64,000 bases of DNA from Haliscomenobacter sp. Lineage in GTDB: Bacteria > Bacteroidota > Bacteroidia > Chitinophagales > Saprospiraceae. The stretch spans positions 1-64,000 of the forward strand of contig NZ_JADKCX010000142.1 in the NCBI RefSeq assembly GCF_016718685.1, given 5' to 3'. Of this stretch, positions 56,329 to 64,000 are shown in pieces. The notes beneath the pieces were generated by a model. It searched no databases. It saw only the letters and a list, made by a program, of their open reading frames with translations, and had not been told where the DNA came from. A program made the translations under genes and the position numbers. Every line of letters begins with the position of its first letter. Positions within the stretch are counted from its first letter, which is position 1.

Positions 56329-57314
56329 GTGTCCCTAAAAGTGCTGATCATTCGTTTTTCATCAATTGGTGATATTGTATTGACCACGCCCGTTGTGCGT
56401 TGTTTGAAGCAACAACTGGATGCAGAAGTACATTTCCTGACCAAAAAACCATTCAGAAGCATCCTGGACGCCAATCCATATGTCGACAAAGTTTATGCGA
56501 TTAAATCGAAAATTGGGGAAATCAGTGAGGAATTAAAACGCGAGCAATACGATTGGGTCATCGATTTGCACCACAATCTACGCAGTTTACAAGTCAAACG
56601 TTTGTTGCGCCGCCCTAGCCGCTCCTTCAATAAAATCAACCTGCAAAAGTGGCTGATGGTCAATTTTAAGTGGAATCTCTTGCCCGATCGGCACATTGTA
56701 CACCGCTACCTGGAAACCACCAAGCACCTGGGCATTCAATACGACGGACAAGGCCTGGATTATTTCATCCCCGCAGCCCAGGAAGTTCCCCTTTGCAAAA
56801 AGGGGATTACGTGGCCTTGGTCATCGGTGCCGCTCATGCCACCAAACGTTTGCCGTTGGGGAAACTCGTGGCCATTTGTCAGGGCATCAATTGTCCCGTT
56901 TTGCTCTTAGGAGGGCCTGATGATCGAAATGTCGCCGAGCAAATTGCGGCCCTGGCGGGTGCCCATGTTCTCAACACCTGTGGGCAATACAGTCTGCACC
57001 AATCGGCATCTTTGGTTCGCCAATCCCGACTAGTCATCACCCACGATACCGGCTTGATGCACATTGCGGCAGCGTTGCGCAAGCCCATCGTTTCGGTATG
57101 GGGGAGCACGATTCCAGAATTTGGCATGACGCCATTTTACCCTGAAGGAATGGACCACAATACCAGTGTAGAGGTCAAAAACCTCTCTTGTCGGCCTTGT
57201 TCGAAAATTGGCTACGATGCTTGCCCCAAGGGGCATTTTAGTTGTATGGCAAACATCGATTTACAAAAAATCACCAGCATTGCTGAACTGTCCGCTGCTG
57301 AAAAGATTAGCTGA
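56329..57314 (+). CDS. Glycosyltransferase family 9 (heptosyltransferase-like), one frameshift
   Basis: About 327 residues, GTG start (MSLKVLIIRFSSIGDIVLTTP). Rossmann N-domain segments are EVHFLTKKPFRSILDANPYVDKV and YDWVIDLHHNLRSLQVKRLL. The C-terminal domain is read in another frame after a run of A and G near 56800: VALVIGAAHATKRLPLGKLV, PVLLLGGPDDRNVAEQI, ITHDTGLMHIAAALRKPIVSVWGST and CRPCSKIGYDACPKGHFSCM. It probably transfers a sugar to lipopolysaccharide core at the inner membrane. The indel is likely a homopolymer error. Confidence 0.88.
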
Positions 57315-57439
57315 TGGGTGACATAAAATAAAAAAAAACGCCAAAAGCACTCAATACAATCCATAATTCCAGCGAATCTGCGTTAATTTGTTTGTGCGGT
57401 CGATAGATAACCGCTAACTTACCGTTTAAAAACCAGCGT

Positions 57440-58525
57440 ATGAGAATTTTCTACCGGCTGAGCTTCTTTTTTTTGCTTTGCACTACGGTCCATCTGGGAG
57501 CCCAAGACATTCATTTTTCCCAGTACAACATGTCACCACTGACCCTCAACCCCGCCCATGCTGGTGCTTTTTTTGGTACAGCCCGGATTGGAGGTATTTA
57601 TCGGGACCAATGGCTGTTCCTGCCCAAAGATTTTTCAACCCGCTCGTTTTTTATTGATGCGCCGGTTGTCAAAGGTTTTCGCAAAAAACGCAACGACTGG
57701 GTTGGCGCTGGATTTATGTTTTATGGCGATCGCGCGGGCACCTCTCGCCTGGGCTCATCCATGCAAGGTGCCATCAATGGCTCCTACCATTTTGCCTTGA
57801 GCAAAAAAGGGAATCAACACATCACTTTAGGTCTATCGATGGGGAGTAGCAAATATTCGGTAAAAGCCGACAGCCTGCGCTTCGAAGAAGATATTTTGAA
57901 CAATTCCGGCCAACTGCTTAGTTCAGATCGGCAACGTTTTGGCCAGGGTAGTGCCAATCCAAATGATCCCTATTATCAATCACCACTTGCTTCGCGCTCT
58001 TTCTCGGTGGGTTTGATGTACCGCGGTACCAATAAGGAAAATGACCTGCTTGAATTGGGCTTTTCAGCGGCACACGTCAACAGCCCGGAATATGGCTTCA
58101 GTTTGGGTAGCCGTGATACAACCGCTACAGGGAAAAAAGCCAACAAGGTCAAACGCCCGGCTCGCCTGGTATTGCATGGCTTGTACACCAAACACCTGAC
58201 CGATAAAATTAGCATCTCCCCTTCACTGTTGGTTCAGTCCACGACGAGTTCTACCGAGATCGTACCTGAAGTGATGGGTGGATACCAATGGAACAAAGAC
58301 ATTCGTTTTAATGCCGGAGTGGGTTATCGCGTTGGTGATGCTGCTATCCTGCTTGCGGGGGTGGATCATAAAGATTTACGCGCGGGCTTGTCCTGGGACA
58401 TGCGTTTGGGCGAATTGTCCGGCGATCAGGGCATCAAAGGAGGTTTTGAGTTGGCAGCGAACTACATCATCAAAATTTACAAAAAGCCCAACGTGCCCCC
58501 TTCACTCTTGTGTCCAAGACTTTAA
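57440..58525 (+). CDS. PorP/SprF-family type IX secretion outer-membrane protein
   Basis: 361 residues. Signal peptide RLSFFFLLCTTVHLGAQ, then the family start DIHFSQYNMSPLTLNPAHAGAF (residues 24-45), a barrel of beta strands with KYSVKADSLRFEEDILNN in a loop, and a final KIYKKPNVPPSLLCPRL-like tail. PorP/SprF proteins are OM components that attach to the T9SS and are often paired with an adjacent OmpA-like PorE. Here the PorE-like gene starts 41 bp after the stop. A third sign of the system is the two large T9SS cargo proteins at 27.5-33.8 kb. Confidence 0.9.
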   Translation: MRIFYRLSFFFLLCTTVHLGAQDIHFSQYNMSPLTLNPAHAGAFFGTARIGGIYRDQWLFLPKDFSTRSFFIDAPVVKGFRKKRNDWVGAGFMFYGDRAGTSRLGSSMQGAINGSYHFALSKKGNQHITLGLSMGSSKYSVKADSLRFEEDILNNSGQLLSSDRQRFGQGSANPNDPYYQSPLASRSFSVGLMYRGTNKENDLLELGFSAAHVNSPEYGFSLGSRDTTATGKKANKVKRPARLVLHGLYTKHLTDKISISPSLLVQSTTSSTEIVPEVMGGYQWNKDIRFNAGVGYRVGDAAILLAGVDHKDLRAGLSWDMRLGELSGDQGIKGGFELAANYIIKIYKKPNVPPSLLCPRL

Positions 58526-58566
58526 TTGAAAGCACCAAATTAGCACGCCAAATATCCTTTGCTGAT

Positions 58567-61115
58567 ATGAAAAGTTATTTTTCAATGTTGTTTTTGCTTC
58601 TTTTTGCCGGTGTTGCGCTGCACGCACAGCCTTTGCGCAAGTCTTCGCGTGAAGCCAACATGGAAGCTGCGGAGGCGGCCATGGCTGAAAAGAATTACTA
58701 TCAGGCAGTGACGCTGCTTGAAAAGGCGTATGAAGAAATTGAAGATGAGTCGTTACTGCCCCAACTGGCGGAAATGAATTACCAACTGCGGGACTACACC
58801 AAGGCTGCGCGTTATTACAGCCGCTTGTTGCGCAAGGACAAACAGAACGCCTTCATCGATTTGCGCTATAAATATGGGCGGGCCCTTAAAATGAACGGCA
58901 ATTGTGAAGAAGCCTTGGAAGAATTCCAAAAATTCATTGGCGCTACCAAAGATGAAAAATTAAAAGAGCTGGCCCAGTACGAAGTGGCAGGTTGTGAATT
59001 GGCGATGTCCAAAACCAAAGCCAAAGTGACGCCCAAAGTGCTGGATAAAAACGTGAGCAACGCTTTTTCAGAATATTCTCCTTCGCTGTACCGCGATGGC
59101 AGTTTGTATTTTGTAAGTTTTGATACCGATGAAGTGGTGATCGCTTCGGACTCTAGCGAGGAAAAAAGCGCGATGATCTTCAAAACTACAAAAACAGATA
59201 AAGGCTGGAATAAACCAGAGCCGCTCGACCAGAAGATCAACCGCGAAGGTTTCCAGAATTCCTTTGTTTCGTTTTCTCCCGATGGCAGCCGCATGTATTT
59301 CACCCGCGCCATCATGAAGGGCAATGAAGTTGGCGAAAGCAAAATTTTCTATAGCCAGGGCGGCGGTGACTCCTGGGGCGCTGCCGAAGAATGCACGGGA
59401 GTGAATGGAGAATACCTCTCCTTGCACCCGGTGGTCGGTGAACTTTTTGGCAAAGAAGTCCTCTTTTTTACCTCCAACATGGATGGTGGCGAAGGCGGTT
59501 TAGACCTCTATTATGCTTCTTATAAAGGAGAGGGTGTGTACGGTGACCCCATCAACCTGGGGCCAAAAATCAATACGCCTGGCGACGAGGTTACGCCATT
59601 TTACTTTGATGGCACCCTTTATTTTAGCTCCAATGGGCATCCTGGCTACGGTGGACAAGATATTTTCTTCACGGTGTGGAATGGCCAGGTTTGGAGTGAA
59701 CCCCGCAACCTGGGCAATGGCTACAACTCTTCTACCGACGACCAGTATTTTTCACTGGATCGCGAAGGTTACAAGGGCTTTTTTACTTCCAATCGCCCCG
59801 GAACGGGCAAGTCAGTTAGAGCCAAAACTTGTTGTGACGATATTTACGAATTTGAAGTGCCACGCATCAAAGCTGATCTCGTAGTGGGTGTTTTTGATGT
59901 GGGCAAAAAACCACTCAAAGGCGGGACGACCAACCTGGGTACCGTGAGTACGACAGAAATCACCCCCGTTGATCAAAAACTCAACACCAACGGCAACCGT
60001 TTTGATTTTCCTTTAGTCCTGGACAAAGCTTACAAAATCAAGGTAACTGTGCCGGGTTACTTCCCTGACAGCGCGCAAGTGACGACCATCGGTTTGAAAG
60101 AAACCAAGGTATTGGAGAAGCGGTTTTTTCTTAGGGCACTGCCCGAAACCAAAGTCAAAGAAGAGCCAGAATACGATACGATTACGACCGAACAGCCCAT
60201 CTTGTTGGACAACATCGTGTATGGCTACAATGATGATAAAATCACGCCTGAGTCTGAACCCGACCTCAATCTGGTGCTTGACCTGATGAAGAAATACCCG
60301 GAAATGGTGATTGAATTGAGTTCACACACCGATTACCGGGGCGTGTTGAGTACAACCAGGACTTGTCGCAACGCCGCGCCGAATCAGCGCGCAAGTGGCT
60401 ATTGCAAAAAGGGATTGCTCCTTCACGGATTCAAGCCAAAGGCTATGGTGAAGCTCTACCCAAGCCCGTCAATGAAAAAATGGCGTCGGAGTTTTTGTTC
60501 ATGACCACCAAAGACACCCTTACCCAGGAATTCATCGACAACCTGGCCACCAAGGAAGAACAAGAAGCTGCACACCAATTGAACCGCCGTACCGAGTTCA
60601 AAATCATCAAAGGCCCCACCAAGATTGTGATCAAACGGGCCGAATTGCGCAAAAAACCAACGACAACCAAACCTGCGCCTAACCGCAACAAGCAGGTACA
60701 GGTGCCCGATACACTGCCGACAACTACTCCGGCAAAAGACACCATTCACCGCTTTTCAACCTTGTATTACGCCAAAGACCTGAAAGGAGTACCCATCATG
60801 CACTTTACGGTGCGCGAGGTGGATTTTGGCAAAGTGAAAAAAGGGGATAAACGCGAGTACACCTTTGAGTTCACCAACAAAGGCGACGCAGAATTAAAAA
60901 TCGCCATCATCTCGGCTTGTGATTGCACCACTACGGATTACTCCACCGATCCAATCAAACCGGGTGAGTCCGGCAAAATCAAAGTAACCTTTGACAGCAC
61001 CGATAAAACGGAGAGTGAAACGATTGATGTGGACATCATTTTGGAGAATACGATGCCGGGGAAGGATAGTCCGATTATTGAAAGGTTGCAGTATAAGTTT
61101 GAGTTGTTGAAGTAG
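58567..61115 (+). CDS. PorE-like TPR-PD40-OmpA protein with extra DUF1573 domain, one frameshift
   Basis: About 850 residues. Signal peptide SMLFLLLFAGVALHAQ, TPR-like helices at 30-130, PD40 beta-propeller repeats (VSFSPDGSRMYFTR, LYFSSNGHPGYGGQDIFF, FFTSNRPG) at 160-440, a CNA/CRD-like beta domain to about 540, and an OmpA-C domain (GYNDDKITPESEPDLNLVLDLMK, SSHTDYRG, then LSQRRAESARKWLLQKGI). The frame breaks near 60345, inside the OmpA domain. A DUF1573 domain (REVDFGKVKKGDKREYTFEF, SACDCTTTDYSTDP) follows at the end. It should anchor T9SS parts to peptidoglycan. The last domain is unusual for a PorE. Confidence 0.85.
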
Positions 61116-61121
61116 AAAAAG

Positions 61122-61150
61122 AGGAGGAGTGTTTTCATTCCTCCTTTCAT
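61122..61150 (+). terminator. Candidate terminator after the PorE-like gene
   Basis: AGGAGGA and TCCTCCT (10-nt loop) are followed by a T-rich stretch TTCATTTTCTTTC. It lies between convergent genes. The stem is short, so the call is moderate. Confidence 0.5.
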
Positions 61151-61156
61151 TTTCTT

Positions 61157-62488
61157 TCATTTTTTCGCCTTCACCGCCCTCACCCTTTCCTTCAGCGCCT
61201 GATACCCCATTTCCCAGGTAAAAGAAAACAGGTGAAAGCCCTCCAGATTGAGCACATCCTTGTCCAAATCTTCCATGACCCGATTCAGCACATTCAGCAT
61301 GGCTTCGCGCTTGAGGTCCAAACCCTCCACGTCATGGGTATCCTTTAGCCCATTCACGATGGTCATCACCTCTTTCGCATACTGATCCGCCGTATTTTTT
61401 TGTCGCTCCATACGATTGGTATACCAGCCCAGCGCACCAGAAATGAGCGGCAAAAGAATGGAAATGAGAATGCCAAAAATTTCGATGTTCTCGGTAAAAA
61501 AGTTCGGCTTTTCGCGATCATAAAAAGCCTGTGCTCCGGGGTGCAAGGGAATAAAAGTCCCTTGTCGGCCATCGGGCTGCGCAATGGAGCCACTAAGGTG
61601 TTGGTATTCAGGCCCCAATGCTTTGATCAGGTCATTGCGGCGTTCAAACAACAATTGCGTTACCAAACGCACCGCTTCTTTGTCGGTTTTGTCTCGGGCC
61701 ACCAATAAACGTGGCACGGCAATGGTTGGTGTAGTTTCTGCTGGAATGTACGGATCTCCGCCGTAAGCGCCCCTCGGAATGCTGCTGGCCGCCAATGAGG
61801 GGCGATCAATCCGAAAGGCATCGATGTCTTCAATGGGAATCAACCTGGCTTTGCCACTGTGCAATAAATCCTGGATGAAGTGATTGCCCAATGCGCGTAC
61901 CGCAAAAGTGGCATCCAAAGAATCGGCAGCCATGCGTCGATTGATCTCTCGACTTGAAAAATAGTAGGCATCAAGATCATTTTCACCGATGCCATAATAG
62001 TGCGCTAAAGCCCAGAAGGAAGCATATTGTCCACTGCCTTTTTCTGGCAAGGCTATTTTTTTGCCTTTGAGGTCACGTATGGTTTTGATGTCGCTTCCTT
62101 CACGGGCCACCAATTGAAACAAATCGGCATACAGGATGGCTACAATTCCGCCGTTATCTGGAAAATGTTCAACATCGGCTTGCAATAGCGCAAAATCAGC
62201 TTTCCCCTGGATGATGGAGTCCGCGTTGGCTTCCGAGCCTGGGGTTTCCAAGACGGTAGTATTCCTGATTTTATACCCATAATGTTCGGCAACTACCTTT
62301 TTGATGGCCTGGGCAAATTCATAACCTTCTCCATTTTGCCTACCCGCGCAAATGCTGAGGTTGACTTTACGGTACAACTGGAAATAAAAAGAAATGGCAA
62401 ACCAGGCCAAAATTACCAGCATGATTACGCTGCTGAAGACCAAGATGCGCTTGAGGAGATGTGCTTGCATGGTTTGGATTTGTTCCAC
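61157..62488 (-). CDS. TAXI-family TRAP-type solute-binding protein with C-terminal membrane anchor
   Basis: 443 residues. The N-terminal membrane segment (ILVFSSVIMLVILAWFAISFYF) is near 15-36. The TAXI-type binding domain at about 40-330 includes ICAGRQNGEGYEFAQAIKK, LETPGSEANADSIIQGKADFALLQAD and RDLKGKKIALPEKGSGQYASF. A second membrane segment, IEIFGILISILLPLISGALGWYT, near 340-365 is followed by a helical cytosolic tail. Classical TAXI proteins work with a DctQM-like permease, and none is nearby. The two anchors suggest another role, such as sensing or a non-transport function. Confidence 0.75.
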   Translation of the reverse strand: MEQIQTMQAHLLKRILVFSSVIMLVILAWFAISFYFQLYRKVNLSICAGRQNGEGYEFAQAIKKVVAEHYGYKIRNTTVLETPGSEANADSIIQGKADFALLQADVEHFPDNGGIVAILYADLFQLVAREGSDIKTIRDLKGKKIALPEKGSGQYASFWALAHYYGIGENDLDAYYFSSREINRRMAADSLDATFAVRALGNHFIQDLLHSGKARLIPIEDIDAFRIDRPSLAASSIPRGAYGGDPYIPAETTPTIAVPRLLVARDKTDKEAVRLVTQLLFERRNDLIKALGPEYQHLSGSIAQPDGRQGTFIPLHPGAQAFYDREKPNFFTENIEIFGILISILLPLISGALGWYTNRMERQKNTADQYAKEVMTIVNGLKDTHDVEGLDLKREAMLNVLNRVMEDLDKDVLNLEGFHLFSFTWEMGYQALKERVRAVKAKK

Positions 62489-62501
62489 GACTGAACTTGC
62501 C

Positions 62502-62521
62502 GCCCACGGCTAAAGTCATGG
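62502..62521. repeat. Single degenerate REP-like palindrome, CCCACGGC type
   Basis: CCCACGGC-TAAA-GTCATGGG is a variant of the second hairpin of the REP-like pairs at 16225-16244 and 36011-36030, with one mismatch and one wobble pair in the 8-bp stem. It lies between the TAXI gene start (62488) and the dipeptidase stop (62529). Confidence 0.6.
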
Positions 62522-62528
62522 GTTGGGG

Positions 62529-63206
62529 TTATTTGCTGAACTCCTCAAACGGAATATCCGTGATGTCAAACCGCTCAAACCCAATAAAATCGTAGTGCCA
62601 CCATTCCCATTTGTAAATGGCAAAACCATTTTTGGTCATTGCTTCACGCAGAATAGAACGGTTTTTGCGTTCTTCTTCCGTGCCCCCCTGGTAATCGTGG
62701 AAAGAACGTTCGGTGGTTTCATCGTAGCCCGAAGGCATCGGCAGGGTTTTACCCGTTTTGAGGTCGACTAAGGTGAGGTCAATGGCACAGCCGCGGTTGT
62801 GGCGTGAGCCGCGCCAGGGAGCAGCTACAAAGGTGGTGTCGCGGATGGCCGCATAAAAAAGACAGGTGACCGCATAAGGCCGGTAGCCATCAAAAATTTT
62901 GAGGCCCAGGCCTTGAGTGTTCAACTCTGCCTGGATTTTTTGCAGTGCTTCCACTACCGGCTTGCGGGCAAAAGCGCGGGCTTGTTTGTACACGCGTTGC
63001 TTGATGAGGTTGTCTTTGGTGGCATACTTGATGTCGAGTTTGACACTGGGGATTGCCTTGATGATTTCGACCAGTTCATTTTCGGGGTTTTCGGCTAGTT
63101 TTTGGCGGTAGCCCTCTATAGAATTCACAACTTTTAGCCCACAAGATTGCGCCCGCAGCGCAAATGAATTTGTCAATAATAGACAGAACAGGATTAGTCT
63201 TTGCAT
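62529..63206 (-). CDS. D-alanyl-D-alanine dipeptidase (VanX-like, M15)
   Basis: About 225 residues with a signal peptide (MQRLILFCLLLTNSFALRAQ). M15D motifs: the first zinc-ligand block SRHNRGCAIDLTLV (His and Asp near 134-141) and the catalytic/third-ligand block EWWHYDFIGFERF (Glu and His near 200-205). Arg in IFDGYRPYAV near 108 fits the substrate-binding position. It should cleave D-Ala-D-Ala in the periplasm for peptidoglycan turnover, not necessarily for vancomycin resistance, because no vanH or vanA gene is near. Met 63209 is an equal start. Confidence 0.88.
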   Translation of the reverse strand: MQRLILFCLLLTNSFALRAQSCGLKVVNSIEGYRQKLAENPENELVEIIKAIPSVKLDIKYATKDNLIKQRVYKQARAFARKPVVEALQKIQAELNTQGLGLKIFDGYRPYAVTCLFYAAIRDTTFVAAPWRGSRHNRGCAIDLTLVDLKTGKTLPMPSGYDETTERSFHDYQGGTEEERKNRSILREAMTKNGFAIYKWEWWHYDFIGFERFDITDIPFEEFSK

Positions 63207-63248
63207 CATGGTGGTGTTTTTTAAAAAGTAGCATAAAAATAACCTGTA

Positions 63249-64000
63249 ATGAATCGATTTCTGCATTTTTTGGTATTTTTTGCCATTTTGCTGCCTGCCT
63301 TCGCCCAGGCCCAACCCTTCAAATTTGCCCATATCTCGGACACGCACATTGGCGGCGGGGCAACAGCCGCAGAAGACCTGGAACGTACCGTCCGCGACAT
63401 CAATGCCCAAGACGATATCGCTTTTGTGATCCACTCGGGCGACGTGACCGAGTTTGGTTCAGATGCGGAGCTCCGGCAAGCCAAAAATATCCTGAGCCAA
63501 CTCAATAAACCCTTGTACATCGTTCCGGGCAACCACGATACCAAATGGTCGGAAAGTGGCTGCAACAGTTTTCGCGCCATCTTTGGGGGTGATCGTTTTG
63601 CTTTTGACCATGGGGGGTATCGCTTTATCGGCTGCAACAGTGGTCCCAATATGCGCATGGCACCGGGACTGGTGCCGAGGGAAGATTTGGTCTGGCTCGA
63701 CTCCATCGTCAGTGCTACTTCCCCCCAGCAAGCGATCATTTTTGTCAATCATTACCCGTTGGATGCAGGCCTGGCCAACTGGTATCAGGTCATCGATATT
63801 TTAAAAAAACGGAATACCCAGGTTGCCCTCTGTGGCCATGGGCACCGCAACAAAAATATGGACGCGGCAGGGATTCCGAATGTGATGGGGCGCTCTAATT
63901 TGCGTGCAAAAGACCCCGTAGGAGGCTACAATGTGGTGAGCATGCAGTTCGACACCATGTACTACACTGAACGCCGACCCCTGCGCACCCAACCCAACGA
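63249..64000 (+). CDS. Calcineurin-like metallophosphoesterase, secreted; 3' end outside window
   Basis: At least 250 residues. Signal peptide MNRFLHFLVFFAILLPAFAQ. All metallophosphoesterase motifs are visible: DTHIGG (near 31), SGDVTEFGS (near 65), PGNHDTKWS (near 94), FVNHYPLDAG (near 167) and CGHGHRNKN (near 197). It hydrolyses a phosphate ester or related bond with two metals in the periplasm or outside. In Bacteroidota this domain is often followed by a PQQ-propeller, which would lie beyond base 64000. It is divergent from the dipeptidase gene, about 43 bp away. Confidence 0.88.
   Translation, partial: MNRFLHFLVFFAILLPAFAQAQPFKFAHISDTHIGGGATAAEDLERTVRDINAQDDIAFVIHSGDVTEFGSDAELRQAKNILSQLNKPLYIVPGNHDTKWSESGCNSFRAIFGGDRFAFDHGGYRFIGCNSGPNMRMAPGLVPREDLVWLDSIVSATSPQQAIIFVNHYPLDAGLANWYQVIDILKKRNTQVALCGHGHRNKNMDAAGIPNVMGRSNLRAKDPVGGYNVVSMQFDTMYYTERRPLRTQPN

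Noticed and set aside
62529..63206. Vancomycin-resistance locus
   Set aside because: Only the VanX-like dipeptidase is present. No vanH, vanA or vanS/R genes are near, and such dipeptidases serve peptidoglycan turnover.

Overview
The window reads as a chromosomal segment of a Bacteroidota bacterium, probably of the Saprospiria type (the class assignment is an inference). The evidence includes type IX secretion sorting domains, a PorP/SprF-like and a PorE-like gene, an OMP beta-barrel receptor with a CarboxypepD_reg-like domain, an N-succinylornithine-type transcarbamylase, a TIGR03643-family gene, and several promoters of the phylum's TTG-N(19-22)-TAnnTTTG form. I see no rRNA, tRNA, CRISPR array, prophage or complete insertion sequence.

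Layout. 1-4.5 kb: a broken secreted protein with carbohydrate-binding-like repeats, a frame-broken serine hydrolase, a cupin, a DUF2975/XRE pair and a decayed XRE pseudogene. 4.6-10.1 kb: a minus-strand arginine operon (GNAT, argG, argC, argD, argF') preceded by a strong promoter, a 24-codon arginine-rich leader ORF and a terminator-like hairpin, which together look like an attenuator. 10.3-17.5 kb: a NrtR-like regulator with a palindromic operator, a mevalonate-pathway trio (type 2 IPP isomerase, HMG-CoA reductase, GHMP kinase), ferredoxin-NADP reductase and exonuclease III. 17.7-26.4 kb: M28 peptidase, thymidine kinase, YceI, an outer-membrane receptor, ferritin and a GH144-like glucanase. 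26.5-27.4 kb: an artefact-like homopolymer tract. 27.5-33.8 kb: large secreted T9SS-type proteins and a Big_5 lipoprotein. 33.9-41.3 kb: OsmC, TetR, L25/Ctc, prs, methylmalonyl-CoA epimerase, HU, acetoacetyl-CoA synthetase and rhomboid protease. 41.5-53.6 kb: M61 and S41 peptidases, a PQQ-propeller protein, a GH2 beta-mannosidase and a GH3-like enzyme. 53.7-64 kb: LolA-like carrier, an McrB N-terminal-like protein, a family 9 glycosyltransferase, PorP/PorE-like T9SS components, an orphan TAXI protein, a VanX-like dipeptidase and a metallophosphoesterase that runs off the end.

Two features stand out. First, many intergenic gaps hold long hairpins whose arms are arrays of 7-11 bp units. I count at least five sequence families of these, plus two families of short REP-like palindromes. 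They often abut start or stop codons, and two sit inside the arginine operon. Second, about a quarter of the genes carry single indels or stop codons, often at homopolymers. With the poly-G tract this points to draft-quality sequence rather than wholesale gene decay, so I annotate most of these genes across the breaks.
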